Shown: positions 9,275 to 18,175, counted from the stretch's first letter. The stretch is DNA of 64,000 nt from JBBQYD01 sp942493075 (GCA_942493075.1 OW818681.1:3658001-3722000); one strand, 5' to 3'. Notes: generated from the sequence alone by a model not told the origin. Numbers and translations: made by a program.

Positions 9275-10666
9275 ATGGAAAAGCACCAGCATGATGTGGT
9301 CATTATTGGGACCGGGCCCGGTGGGTATGTTGCAGCGATTCGCGCAGCTCAATTGGGCTTGAACGTCGCTTGTGTTGAGCAGGAATCGGCTCTTGGCGGC
9401 ACGTGTCTCCGCATCGGCTGCATCCCCAGCAAAGCCTTGCTGGAAAGCAGCCACCATTATGCAAGCGCCCAACATCAACTGGCTGCCCATGGAATCCGAT
9501 TCACCGGCGTTAGCCTGGACCTCGCAGTAATGATGCAACGCAAAACCCAGGTGGTTTCGATGTTAACAAAAGGGGTGGAGGCTTTGCTTAAGAAGAATAA
9601 AGTCACGCGTTATACCGGCCGAGGGCGTATCTCAGGTCTGCGCAAGGTCACGGTGAGCGGCACAGCAGGCACTGTTGAAATCGAGGCATCTCACATCATT
9701 GTTGCCACGGGGAGCAAGCCGGCCACTTTACCAGGGGTTCAACTGGACGGAGATAAGATTGGCACCTCAACCGAGGCGCTTTCCTATCCAGAGGTGCCGA
9801 AGCACCTGGTCGTGATCGGGGCCGGTTACATCGGGTTGGAACTCGGCTCGGTTTGGCGACGGCTCGGTGCGCAGGTGACGGTGGTTGAGTATCTGGATCG
9901 CATACTATTTGGAATGGATAATGAAGTAGCCGTCGAGGCGAAGAAAATCCTCCAAAAACAAGGACTGGAGTTCCGCTTGGGAGCCAAAGTCACTTCGGCC
10001 CGGGTCTCCCCGGATGGGTGCGTGGTTGAATGCGAAGGAGCAGAACCGATCCAGTGTGATCGTGTGCTCATGGCAGTAGGCCGGCAACCCAATACGGACG
10101 ACCTGGGGTTGGAGGAAATCGGTATTGAACGGCATAAAAGGGGCTTCATCCCGGTTAACAATCGGTTCCAAACAAGTGCTGAGGGGGTCTATGCAATTGG
10201 GGACGCGATCGTGGGTCCGATGCTGGCCCACAAGGCCGAGGAGGAAGGCGTTGCTTGCGCGGAATTCATCGCCACCGGCCATGGGCATGTAAACTACGAT
10301 GCCATCCCTGCAGTAGCCTATACGGACCCGGAGATTGGATCTGTGGGTAAAACTGAAGAACAACTCCGTGAGGCGGGAGTTGATTTCAAGAAGGGCGTGT
10401 TCCCATTCCGAGCTAACGGGCGGGCACGAACGGTAGCTCAGGTAGATGGGTTCGTTAAGATCCTAGCAGAGGCACACACGGACCGCATTCTTGGAGCGCA
10501 TATTATCGGCCCGCATGCCGGGGATCTGATTAATGAGGTCGCAGTGGCGATGGCCTTTGGAGCCAGCAGCGAGGATCTAGCCAGGGCGTGCCATGCACAT
10601 CCCACTCTAGGTGAAAGCCTGAAGGAAGCAGCAATGGCAGTCGCAGGCCGGGCTATTCATGCGTAG
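9275..10666 (+). CDS. lpdA: Dihydrolipoyl dehydrogenase (E3)
   Basis: This 463-residue flavoprotein reoxidises dihydrolipoamide in 2-oxoacid dehydrogenase or glycine cleavage complexes, reducing NAD+. It shows the FAD dinucleotide fold IGTGPGGYVAAI, the redox disulfide in GGTCLRIGCIPSK (C44 and C49), the NAD fold VIGAGYIGLELGSVW, the second FAD motif YAIGDAIVGPMLAHKAEEEG, and the C-terminal HAHPTLGESLKEA with the catalytic His-Glu pair. All key residues are present. No E1 or E2 gene is adjacent; it stands alone between regulatory and stress genes, so which complex it serves is not evident. Confidence 0.95.
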   Translation: MEKHQHDVVIIGTGPGGYVAAIRAAQLGLNVACVEQESALGGTCLRIGCIPSKALLESSHHYASAQHQLAAHGIRFTGVSLDLAVMMQRKTQVVSMLTKGVEALLKKNKVTRYTGRGRISGLRKVTVSGTAGTVEIEASHIIVATGSKPATLPGVQLDGDKIGTSTEALSYPEVPKHLVVIGAGYIGLELGSVWRRLGAQVTVVEYLDRILFGMDNEVAVEAKKILQKQGLEFRLGAKVTSARVSPDGCVVECEGAEPIQCDRVLMAVGRQPNTDDLGLEEIGIERHKRGFIPVNNRFQTSAEGVYAIGDAIVGPMLAHKAEEEGVACAEFIATGHGHVNYDAIPAVAYTDPEIGSVGKTEEQLREAGVDFKKGVFPFRANGRARTVAQVDGFVKILAEAHTDRILGAHIIGPHAGDLINEVAVAMAFGASSEDLARACHAHPTLGESLKEAAMAVAGRAIHA

Positions 10667-10716
10667 CCTCAGGCGCGTAGTCTGCACCTCCACATCTGAC
10701 AAACCCCGGTTGTAAA

Positions 10717-10755
10717 GAGACCACCATCGGAATAAAAAGTTCCGCTGGTGGTCTC
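10717..10755. terminator. Long hairpin after lpdA
   Basis: GAGACCACCA-T-CGGAA and TTCCG-C-TGGTGGTCTC form a 15-pair stem with one mismatch around a 7-base loop, 50 bases after lpdA. Only CGTTT follows instead of a T run, so it may terminate weakly or protect the 3' end of the mRNA. Confidence 0.6.
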
Positions 10756-10818
10756 CGTTTCCGGTCATTCCCTCGGAAATCGTCCAATTCACAGGCCTTT
10801 CTTCGGCTCCAGCAGAGT

Positions 10819-10834
10819 TGGCATCGATCTGGCT
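10819..10834 (+). promoter_or_regulatory. Possible sigma-54 promoter of the usp gene
   Basis: TGGCATCGATCTGGC has the GG-N10-GC spacing and a good -24 block (TGGCA), but a weak -12 block (TGGC instead of TTGC). The start of transcription would be near 10845, only 9 bases before the chosen ATG, so this stands or falls with that start. It is listed because a NtrC-type activator is encoded 5 kb downstream. Confidence 0.25.
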
Positions 10835-10853
10835 AAAGAAGCGTTTGGTAATC

Positions 10854-11933
10854 ATGCTGAACGCCGAGAACATCCTGAAAGAGCGCTGCGAGAACTCGTC
10901 CGAACTCGCTAGCCGGATGTCTTTGCATCCGGCATCCGAAAGCCTGGGCGATACCGAGGTTTGTAGACCCGTCACGGTGCCGCACAATCGTACCGAATGG
11001 ATGCCATCAAGCCTAGCCGGTTATCCTGCGACAGGGCTCATCCCAGCGCTCGGGTTTGAGCGCATCCTGGTGCCATTCGATTTCTCGACCGCCTCCGTAC
11101 GGCTGCTTCGATGGATTGCTTCTCAGGCCGATTGCACCCGAGCAAGCCTGACGGCAGTTCATGTTGTAACCACTGCGGCACCCTGGGGCCTGGGCGAAGG
11201 TGCCTGCTCCACCGATTCGAACAAAGGCCATGTGGAGACGGGGCGCCTTTTGTTGAAGCGTTTGTTGCATAGCATCGATGGGGGCAAGGATTCGATCAGC
11301 GCTCATGTTGCGGCCGGCGAACCCACGGAGCAGATCCTGCAGTATGCCAGGAAGACTAAACCTGATTTGATCGCAATGGCGATACACGGCCCGCGTGTGT
11401 TGAAGCATTTGTGCATATCAGCTACGACTGAGCGAATCACGCGCCAAGCGCGGTGCCCTGTGCTGGTAGTACCCGAAGGGATGCTTATGCGGCGTGAGGA
11501 CTCGAGGCATAGAAATGCCTCCGACGGCAAGACGCGGATCGTAGTGCCTATAGACCTTTCCGCCGATTCTGCTGCGGCTCTGCGCTTCGCCAATGCCCTT
11601 GCAAAAGCACGCGATGCGGAACTCCACGTTTTGAACTTCTGCGGGGACGGCAATTCGCATCACCAGGCTTTCCGCACTCAGTTGGATAGCTGGGTGCGGG
11701 CCCATCTCCCTCATATCGGTCGTGTCACGGTTACTCTGTGCGAACAAGAACCGTCTGTTTACATGCTCATCAACCGCGTTGAACGGATCAAAGCAGACCT
11801 GATCGTTCTCGGGGCGCGCGGCTATGCGTGGACCGAACGATTCCGGCTCAACAGCACGATGGACGGAATCCTGCGAAACGCTCCCTGCCCCGTCATCAGT
11901 ATGCGGGCCGGAACTTACCCCGCCGGGCAATAG
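10854..11933 (+). CDS. Tandem universal stress protein
   Basis: The ~359-residue protein has two UspA-like domains in tandem. The first runs from about residue 65 (GFERILVPFDFSTASVRLLRWIA) to CPVLVVPEG; the second starts at TRIVVPIDLSADSAAALRFA and ends with LIVLGARGYAWTE through NAPCPVISMRAG. The second domain keeps a partial ATP-binding pattern (GARG, then about nine residues and small residues before APCPV); the first is more divergent (MAIHGPRV). Usp proteins are cytosolic stress factors. About 65 low-similarity residues precede domain 1, so a later start is possible. The antiporter gene follows after 26 bases, suggesting co-transcription. Confidence 0.85.
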   Translation: MLNAENILKERCENSSELASRMSLHPASESLGDTEVCRPVTVPHNRTEWMPSSLAGYPATGLIPALGFERILVPFDFSTASVRLLRWIASQADCTRASLTAVHVVTTAAPWGLGEGACSTDSNKGHVETGRLLLKRLLHSIDGGKDSISAHVAAGEPTEQILQYARKTKPDLIAMAIHGPRVLKHLCISATTERITRQARCPVLVVPEGMLMRREDSRHRNASDGKTRIVVPIDLSADSAAALRFANALAKARDAELHVLNFCGDGNSHHQAFRTQLDSWVRAHLPHIGRVTVTLCEQEPSVYMLINRVERIKADLIVLGARGYAWTERFRLNSTMDGILRNAPCPVISMRAGTYPAGQ

Positions 11934-11959
11934 ACGCCCCAAGCACAACCTCGCTGGAT

Positions 11960-14257
11960 ATGATCGGAATTGATTTCATACAAGATTTGGGTCTCGTCAT
12001 TCTGGTGGCAGCCGCTGCCGGATGGCTATGCCGCCGGCTCGGTCTCCCACTGCTCCTGGGTTACATCACCGCGGGAATCCTTGTTGGCCCGCACGTGCCG
12101 TTCTTTGCGATGGTGGAGGATGTGGGACGGATTAATGCACTAGCGCAGGTAGGACTGGTTTTTCTTGTTTTCCAGATAGGCCAGGGACTGCAGCTCCAAC
12201 GACTCAAGACGATGGGACTGCCATTGGTGCTGGCGACCGTGGTGATTGCGATCCTGGTGTTCAATGGAAGCCGGCTCGTTGCCTATCTAGCTGGGTGGCC
12301 TGGGATATACGGGCTCGTGCTTGCGGGCATGCTGATGGTGTCGAGCACAGCGATCATCGGCAAGACACTGCGAGAGAACAACGCTTTGCACAGCCCTTTC
12401 GGGCAGGTGGCACTGACCGTGACAGCGTTGGACGACCTTGTGGCCGTAGTCATGCTGACACTGCTCACGGTAATTCAGACCTCGACATCAATGGCTCCGA
12501 CCGCTCTCGGCGGGACCATCTCCAGGCTCGCAGCGGTCATGGCAACGATGCTTATTATTTCGCTCCTCGCCGTTCCGCCATTGCTGAAGCGGCTGAACCG
12601 GAACGCTCCCGGAGAGTTGCGGACACTGTTCATTGTGGGCCTTTTGCTCGCAATGGCGCTGCTGTCCTCAAAGGCCGGATTCTCTGCCGCGATTGGAGCG
12701 TTTCTGCTCGGAACTGTGATCTCAAGCACGGGTCATAAAACCGATATCGAGCGGTCCCTCGGGGGACTGTGCGAGATATTTGGGGCACTCTTTTTTGTGG
12801 CGATTGGCATGTTGTTCGACATCAAGCTCGTGCTGGATGTCTGGCCATTGGTGTTGATCATTTTCACCTTTGCTGTTTTGTGGCGGAGTCTCTCATCGAG
12901 CTTCGCCCTGGTGCTGGTGGGGCAAAAGACCGGCGACGCGATTCGGGCGGGTATCTGCCTGACTCCGATCGGGGAGTTCTCCTTGATCATCGCATTAGCA
13001 GCCATCCAGGCGGGTATTGTGCCTAATTGGTTCTACGCGCTGGCTATTGGCCTGTGTCTGCTGAGCACGCTCACGACGCCGGTGTTGATACGACGCCCCG
13101 GCAGGATCAGCGATTTGTTTGAGCGGGTGCAGCCGGAGTTCACACGAAAAGCCGCCCGGTTCTATCACGATTGGGTCGAGAGCTTTCGTCATCGCCAGCG
13201 TTCGAGCTTATTCTGGAAATTGACAGGACCCCGCTGGGTCCAGATCGCTATTCAGATACTGCTTATCTCAGGGCTGCTGATTTTCGCCAAGCCGGGCTAC
13301 AGACTAGTCGAGAAGTGGCTTTCGCCGGATGGAGCCGCAACCCTTGGATTGCCATTGCTGTTTTGGTCGGCATTCCTGGTCCTGCTCCTGCCTTCGTTAG
13401 TCGCATTGTGGCGAATGGTCGAAGCGGTATCGATGATATGCGCGGAAGCTGCCACCCGGGGGCATCGCCATCGTGCACGATTGCAGCTGGCTTTTGAGAA
13501 ACTGCTTCATGGTGCGGCGTACGTGGCGCTCCTCCTATGGGTTTCCACGTTCTTGCCTTATGAGGTTCTGCCGGGATGGGCACTGATCCTGCTTATTACC
13601 ATGGCTGTTGGGTTCGGACTCGTGTTCTGGCGAAAGCTGGTCCGCTGGCATAGCCGGTTCGAGATCGATTTACAGGCTCACTTAGGGGAGTCCTCTTTCA
13701 CTGCTCCTGGTGAACCGCAAAAAAACTGGCAACCGAATAGCGAGCACTGGCAACTGAACCTTCGAGAGCATGTCGTGGGTGAGCAAACGCGGGCAGCCGG
13801 CAAGGCGATCCAGGAACTGCCCGTCCGCCAGATGTTTTGCACAACCGTCGTGGGCATCGACCGGCAGGGGCACCACCTGCCCAATCCCAACCCGGATACT
13901 GTCCTATATCCGAATGACAAGCTTTTGCTGCTCGGGACGGACGCCGAATTAGCCCAGGCTGATCGATGGCTTGGTGCGGCGAACCTGGAAAAATCCGAGG
14001 ATCGCGGGCGTGAACGGCGTTTCGCCGAGCTTTGTCTTGAACAGCTTGCCGTGCCCGGAAGTTCGCGGCACATCGGCAAAACTCTGGGTGAACTCCACCT
14101 CATGCAACGACTGGGCATCCAGGTTGTTGCTTTGGAGAGAAACGGCAAAGGTCGGATGACACCGGGGAAACTCGATACTCTCAGGGCCGGCGACAGGCTC
14201 CTGGTTCTGGGCACTCAAAAACAAATAACAGATATGGCGTTCTGGCTGGCTGCTTGA
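11960..14257 (+). CDS. Kef-type (CPA2) cation:proton antiporter with two RCK_C/TrkA-C domains
   Basis: The start at 11960 (MIGIDFIQDLGLVIL, 765 residues) begins right at the first membrane helix; the open frame upstream lies inside the usp gene. About 12 hydrophobic segments form the CPA2 exchanger fold, with GYITAGILVGP, the ion-site region VTALDDLVAVVML (about residues 153-165) and GAFLLGTVISSTGH. Extra hydrophobic helices follow at about 420-560. The soluble tail carries two TrkA-C-like domains (VVGIDRQGHHLPNPNPDTVL to LLLLGTDAEL, and QVVALERNGKG to LLVLGTQKQ). No Rossmann NAD-binding RCK_N domain is present, unlike KefB/KefC. It probably exchanges K+ or Na+ for H+. Confidence 0.88.
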   Translation: MIGIDFIQDLGLVILVAAAAGWLCRRLGLPLLLGYITAGILVGPHVPFFAMVEDVGRINALAQVGLVFLVFQIGQGLQLQRLKTMGLPLVLATVVIAILVFNGSRLVAYLAGWPGIYGLVLAGMLMVSSTAIIGKTLRENNALHSPFGQVALTVTALDDLVAVVMLTLLTVIQTSTSMAPTALGGTISRLAAVMATMLIISLLAVPPLLKRLNRNAPGELRTLFIVGLLLAMALLSSKAGFSAAIGAFLLGTVISSTGHKTDIERSLGGLCEIFGALFFVAIGMLFDIKLVLDVWPLVLIIFTFAVLWRSLSSSFALVLVGQKTGDAIRAGICLTPIGEFSLIIALAAIQAGIVPNWFYALAIGLCLLSTLTTPVLIRRPGRISDLFERVQPEFTRKAARFYHDWVESFRHRQRSSLFWKLTGPRWVQIAIQILLISGLLIFAKPGYRLVEKWLSPDGAATLGLPLLFWSAFLVLLLPSLVALWRMVEAVSMICAEAATRGHRHRARLQLAFEKLLHGAAYVALLLWVSTFLPYEVLPGWALILLITMAVGFGLVFWRKLVRWHSRFEIDLQAHLGESSFTAPGEPQKNWQPNSEHWQLNLREHVVGEQTRAAGKAIQELPVRQMFCTTVVGIDRQGHHLPNPNPDTVLYPNDKLLLLGTDAELAQADRWLGAANLEKSEDRGRERRFAELCLEQLAVPGSSRHIGKTLGELHLMQRLGIQVVALERNGKGRMTPGKLDTLRAGDRLLVLGTQKQITDMAFWLAA

Positions 14258-14304
14258 GCCTGTGTGAATGCCCGACAATTACGAAGTGAGAAAGGATGAA
14301 CAAC

Positions 14305-14718
14305 ATGATCAGCACTATGAAACGCACCATCTACATTACCAAAGCGGATATGACCCGCCTGCGCTCCCTTATTACGTCTACAAAGACAAGCCGGGACGAC
14401 TTGTCCAGCCTGCGCCATGAACTGGATCAGGCCCATTTGGTGGAGCCTAAGGACATACCGGGCGATGTGATCACCATGAACTCGCAAGCTCGATTGCTGG
14501 ATCTGGAAGACCAGGAGGAAATGACGTTCACTCTGGTATTCCCTGAGAATGCCAGCATTGAGCATGACCGCATTTCTGTCCTGGCTCCGATCGGCACAGC
14601 GATGCTCGGCCAGCGTGAAGGGGAGGAATTTGAGTGGGAAGTGCCTGCGGGGCGAGTCCGGCTGAAAGTTGTTAAGGTCCTCTATCAGCCCGAAGCCGCC
14701 AAGCACTACCACCTGTGA
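14305..14718 (+). CDS. rnk: Rnk-like nucleoside diphosphate kinase regulator (GreA/GreB C-terminal fold)
   Basis: The 137-residue protein matches Rnk: a short N-terminal helical part (KRTIYITKADMTRLRSLI) and a C-terminal FKBP-like GreA_C domain (GDVITMNSQARLLDLED, AMLGQREGEEFEWEVPAG). Rnk binds RNA polymerase and opposes Gre factors in Escherichia coli. The GAGAAAGG just before 14296 is too close for the ATG there and well spaced for the ATG at 14305, so that start is preferred. It lies 47 bases downstream of the antiporter in the same direction. Confidence 0.88.
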   Translation: MISTMKRTIYITKADMTRLRSLITSTKTSRDDLSSLRHELDQAHLVEPKDIPGDVITMNSQARLLDLEDQEEMTFTLVFPENASIEHDRISVLAPIGTAMLGQREGEEFEWEVPAGRVRLKVVKVLYQPEAAKHYHL

Positions 14719-14832
14719 ACCGTTGGCATTTCCTGGACCGGGAAGCGGGCCAAAATGTTCCGCTTTTCCCAACTTCCCTGCTGGTCCGGCCAGAATCAGG
14801 TGCAAAACGGGCAGTCCAGAATGGCGGGAGCT

Positions 14833-14848
14833 TGGCATGGTTCTTGCC
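14833..14848 (+). promoter_or_regulatory. Candidate sigma-54 (-24/-12) promoter
   Basis: TGGCATGGTTCTTGCC fits the sigma-54 consensus well: GG at 14834-14835, GC at 14846-14847 with ten bases between, TGGCA at -24 and TTGC at -12. Transcription would start near 14859 and reach a strong terminator at 15015. The operon just downstream encodes a histidine kinase and a NtrC-type activator with the GAFTGA motif, which fits local control. Confidence 0.55.
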
Positions 14849-14858
14849 CTGATAAAGA

Positions 14859-15015
14859 TGACAGAGAATACGATCACTTTCGGCAAAGCAGTTGCACCAG
14901 CCGCAACCGACGATCCCAATCGGGGCTGCCTGTAGCAGCCTGCTGCATGGCTGGTTCGACCAAGCTTTGCCCCACCTGCGGGAGCGCCGGCGTTTAACCC
15001 GCAGGTGGCCTTTTT
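14859..15015 (+). ncRNA. Candidate small RNA or leader RNA ending in a terminator
   Basis: The 403-base gap between rnk and the kinase gene has no convincing protein gene. From the predicted sigma-54 start to the terminator an RNA of about 157 bases would form, with a hairpin GGCTGC-CTGTA-GCAGCC (14924-14940) and the terminator stem at the end. A 25-codon frame (MTENTITF..., ATG at 14858, stop TAG at 14934) overlaps, but its ATG falls right at the predicted transcript start. It could be a trans-acting sRNA, or an attenuated leader of the kinase-regulator operon. Expression is not shown by sequence alone. Confidence 0.4.
14972..15015 (+). terminator. Strong rho-independent terminator
   Basis: Perfect 11-pair stem: CCACCTGCGGG (14972-14982) with CCCGCAGGTGG (14998-15008), 15-base loop, followed by CCTTTTTA. 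It lies between rnk and the histidine-kinase gene. Confidence 0.88.
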
Positions 15016-15121
15016 ATGCGGAAGGAGGATTCAATGGTTAGGAGTACGGGCCGCGGGTTTGCCTTGGATTCACGGCCTTTTTGGGTCAAACTATTGTTGC
15101 ACCTGAAACACCGCTTCAACT

Positions 15122-16168
15122 ATGAAAAGCCAGATCCCTATTCGTATGACGGAGTTTCTCATCGCAGTGGTTGCGGTGATTGCGGTTGTTTTGATTACGG
15201 AACGCTCCGCATGGCAACAAATCAATCAGTTGCGTCAGGAACTGAGCATTCAGGAGGTCCAGCAGGCTGGTCCTTCGCAATCCACCCAAAATATGAGTGC
15301 GCCGGGTGCCGACAAGAGCCTCGCGAGCATCGACAAGGGACTCCTTCAGCTCCAGAGATTCCTGTTTCTGGCACTGACAGGCCTTCTCATCTGCGGAGTC
15401 GTGGTTCTCGCACTGGCTTACCGTCGTATGGTAGGACCGCTCCGGAGCAGCCTGGCCGAAAGCCGGGTTTTGATTGAGCGGCAGGAGAAGCTCGCATCGC
15501 TTGGAGTGTTCGCCACCGGAATTGCTCATGAGATTCGTAATCCGATTACAGCGATCAAGGTCCGGCTTTTCACCTTGAAAGGCAGCCATGCTCCTGGAAC
15601 AGGTGAATTCGAAGATTTGCAGGTAATAGAGACAGAGATCAACCGTCTGGAGCGCATCGTTCAGGAGTTTCTGCGGTTCGCGCGCCCTGCTGACCCGGAC
15701 CTGATTACTATGCCGATCGACACGTTTCTCCACGAGATACACAGCCTGCTGCTGCCGGAACTCAAGAAAAGAGGAGTTGATTTTGAGCTAAGGCTGGAAG
15801 CTAATGAGTCGGTGAGAATTGATCCCGAGAAGATGAAGCAGGTCATGCTCAACTTCATTCAAAACGCAGCAGATAGCATCGAAGGTTCGGGACGGGTTAT
15901 CCTGGCTTCGAGGAAAGACCGCCGGGTAGTGGACGGACGCTCCCTGCCATCAGTAACGATTGAGATCACCGACACCGGCAAAGGCATGCCGATGGAGGTG
16001 CAGAAACGGCTTTTTGACCCGTTCTTTACGACAAAGGAGAACGGGACCGGGCTGGGCTTGCCCATCGCTGCTCGAATTGTCGAGAAGCATGGGGGATTGA
16101 TCCAATATGTGACCGAGCCAGGCCGTGGCACCTCGTTCAGTATCTTATTGCCGAGAGCATCTGCATGA
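15122..16168 (+). CDS. Sensor histidine kinase, NtrB/HydH-like
   Basis: This 348-residue inner-membrane kinase has a TM segment at about 12-26, a short periplasmic or linker region, a second TM at about 80-100 (FLFLALTGLLICGVVVLAL), a HisKA domain with the phosphoacceptor H136 in GIAHEIRNPITAIK, and a HATPase_c domain: N box MLNFIQNAADS, G1 DTGKGMP, G2 GTGLGLPIA. The extracytoplasmic part is only about 50 residues, so the signal may be sensed in the membrane. There is no Shine-Dalgarno at the ATG at 15122; a strong GGAAGGAGG lies 100 bases upstream before a different frame. The stop overlaps the next start (ATGA), so the pair is translationally coupled. Confidence 0.92.
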   Translation: MKSQIPIRMTEFLIAVVAVIAVVLITERSAWQQINQLRQELSIQEVQQAGPSQSTQNMSAPGADKSLASIDKGLLQLQRFLFLALTGLLICGVVVLALAYRRMVGPLRSSLAESRVLIERQEKLASLGVFATGIAHEIRNPITAIKVRLFTLKGSHAPGTGEFEDLQVIETEINRLERIVQEFLRFARPADPDLITMPIDTFLHEIHSLLLPELKKRGVDFELRLEANESVRIDPEKMKQVMLNFIQNAADSIEGSGRVILASRKDRRVVDGRSLPSVTIEITDTGKGMPMEVQKRLFDPFFTTKENGTGLGLPIAARIVEKHGGLIQYVTEPGRGTSFSILLPRASA

Positions 16169-17595
16169 AAGAGAAGTCAAAAGTATTACTGGTTGAAGAT
16201 GATCTGAACATTGCAACAGGGCTGCGCAAAGTGATGCAGCGCGATGGGCATGAGGTCATTCTTCTGGGACGAGGAGACGAAGGGCTGTCCACTGCGTTGA
16301 AAGAAGCGTTTGATGTTGTCATAACGGACCTCAAGCTTCCCGGGCTTGATGGTCTGCAACTCGTCCGCGAACTGCACCAGGCCAAGCCGAAGCTGCCGAT
16401 TGTGCTCATCACGGCCCATGGCACCACCGAAACGGCAATTGAAGCCACGAAATGGGGAGCATTCGATTATATCCTAAAGCCTTTCGAAGTGGACGAACTG
16501 CTGGACGTGCTCGCCAGGGCATTGGAGACGAGCCGTTTGATGTCGGATGTGGTTGAGATAGGCGATGCGGCCACCACGCGCACGGCCATCGTCGGAAACA
16601 GCCGCGCGATGCAAACGATTTACAAGGAAATCGGGCGTGTGGCCGCCACGCCGGTCACGGTCTTGATTCGAGGCGCAACCGGCACAGGGAAGGAGTTGAT
16701 CGCCCGCGCCATTTACCAGCACAGCGATCGGGCTTCCGCCCCATTCATCGCCGTCAACTGCGCAGCCATTCCTGAGACGCTGCTGGAGAGTGAGTTGTTC
16801 GGGCATGAGCGCGGTGCCTTCACCGGCGCCGATGCACGACGTGTCGGCCGCTTTGAGCAGGCCAATGGCGGTACGCTGTTCCTTGATGAGATTGGTGACA
16901 TGAACCTGAACCTCCAAGCCAAGCTGTTAAGGGTCTTGCAGGAGAAAATGATTCAACGTATTGGAGGAAAAGACCCGGTGCCCGTGGATGTGCGGATCAT
17001 CGCGGCAACCCATCGGGACCTGGAAACAGCGATACAGGAGCAGCAGTTCCGCCAGGATTTATTCTACCGACTTCGAGTGGTGACTATCACGATCCCACCC
17101 CTGGATGAGCGAAAGGAAGACGTCCCCGAGATGGTTAAGTACTTTCTCAAACGGTATAGCGCCGAATCGGGTGTCAGCTCCCCATCGATCCAACCGGAAG
17201 CGATCGCCTTTCTGCAGACCCAGGCTTGGCCCGGAAACGTGCGCGAACTGGAAAACACGGTCAGGCAGGCGCTCCTGCTGGCCAGGGATTATACGATCAA
17301 CGTGGCTCACATTCGTGAGGTGTTGGCAAAATCAAGGCGGCCCATTTCCAGCGCCGGGCAGTCACACGCTGCTTACATTTCGGAGCTGCTCGACCGCGTG
17401 GAGCGAGGGGAAATCTCCAACGCTTTTCCGAAGATGCTGGCAGACCTGGAGCCTGAGCTTTATCGCCAGGCCCTGCGGCGGACTCAAGGTAACCTAACCA
17501 AGGCCGCCACCTGGCTCGGCGTGACCCGGCTTAAGATGCGCGAGAAGCTCAAGGAATACGGGCTCTACGGCAGGGACGACCCGGAACCGAGATAG
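16165..17595 (+). CDS. Sigma-54-dependent response regulator, NtrC family
   Basis: The 476-residue protein has a receiver (EDD at 11-13, D55 in ITDLKLPG, K in ILKPFE), an AAA+ domain with Walker A GATGTGKE, the sigma-54 contact loop GAFTGA at about 217-222, Walker B GGTLFLDEIGD, and a C-terminal Fis-type HTH (LRRTQGNLTKAATWLGVTRL). It is the partner of the kinase that overlaps it by 4 bases. It remodels sigma-54 polymerase at -24/-12 promoters, and candidate ones lie nearby at 14833, 10819 and 19168 (minus). The physiological signal is unknown. Confidence 0.95.
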   Translation: MKEKSKVLLVEDDLNIATGLRKVMQRDGHEVILLGRGDEGLSTALKEAFDVVITDLKLPGLDGLQLVRELHQAKPKLPIVLITAHGTTETAIEATKWGAFDYILKPFEVDELLDVLARALETSRLMSDVVEIGDAATTRTAIVGNSRAMQTIYKEIGRVAATPVTVLIRGATGTGKELIARAIYQHSDRASAPFIAVNCAAIPETLLESELFGHERGAFTGADARRVGRFEQANGGTLFLDEIGDMNLNLQAKLLRVLQEKMIQRIGGKDPVPVDVRIIAATHRDLETAIQEQQFRQDLFYRLRVVTITIPPLDERKEDVPEMVKYFLKRYSAESGVSSPSIQPEAIAFLQTQAWPGNVRELENTVRQALLLARDYTINVAHIREVLAKSRRPISSAGQSHAAYISELLDRVERGEISNAFPKMLADLEPELYRQALRRTQGNLTKAATWLGVTRLKMREKLKEYGLYGRDDPEPR

Positions 17596-17598
17596 CCT

Positions 17599-18153
17599 TC
17601 AGAGTGTCTGCCCTATGACGGTCTGCTTTTGCCGGACGCTTCTGACGGTTGAGCTCGGGAGAACGGACTTGATGTCTTCGGACAGCTCCAGAGGAGCCTC
17701 TTCCCGCTCCTGCAATCCCCTGAGCGTTGTGGCGTAGTCCTTCGCGCGGTACAGGCAATAGTCCCGCTGTTCACACGTCCTCTGCAACTGATTATCGGCG
17801 CTCTGGTCGAGGAGGTTTCTCACCAACTCCAAAAATTGGGGCACATCGATCGGCTTTTCAATCAGGGCTTCTGCTCCCAGAGTTACAGCTCGGTCATGCT
17901 GGCCCCACTCGGCCGTGATAATGATAATGGGGACAAACGGGTTCATATCAGACAACATTTGAAAAACGGACCACCCGTCATCGCTGCCCAGGTTGATATC
18001 CAGGATGGCCAGATCAATCGGATTCTTCCTGAATTGCTCGATTGCCTCGACCGCGCTCCAGGCGGCAAAGACCTGGAAACCCTCGGCTTGAAGCAGCTTC
18101 TCCAGCGAGCTGCAAACCGATCGATCGTCATCTATAACAAGCAGATTCTTCAT
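17599..18153 (-). CDS. Response regulator receiver protein
   Basis: The 184-residue protein has one receiver domain (IDDD at 7-10, D52 in LAILDINLGSDDG, Thr in IIITAEW, Lys in LIEKPID) followed by a ~60-residue tail with no recognised output fold. It may act by protein-protein contact. It is the last gene of a minus-strand set hpf - degenerate receiver - this gene (22-base spacing from the previous). Its stop is 3 bases from the stop of the convergent NtrC-type gene. Confidence 0.85.
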   Translation of the reverse strand: MKNLLVIDDDRSVCSSLEKLLQAEGFQVFAAWSAVEAIEQFRKNPIDLAILDINLGSDDGWSVFQMLSDMNPFVPIIIITAEWGQHDRAVTLGAEALIEKPIDVPQFLELVRNLLDQSADNQLQRTCEQRDYCLYRAKDYATTLRGLQEREEAPLELSEDIKSVLPSSTVRSVRQKQTVIGQTL

Positions 18154-18175
18154 ATAACCTCACCTTTCCCCATTC

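Noticed and set aside
14215..14919. 234-codon minus-strand frame covering rnk and part of the antiporter
   Set aside because: Opposes two genes with clear family motifs and has no ribosome-binding site or domain pattern.
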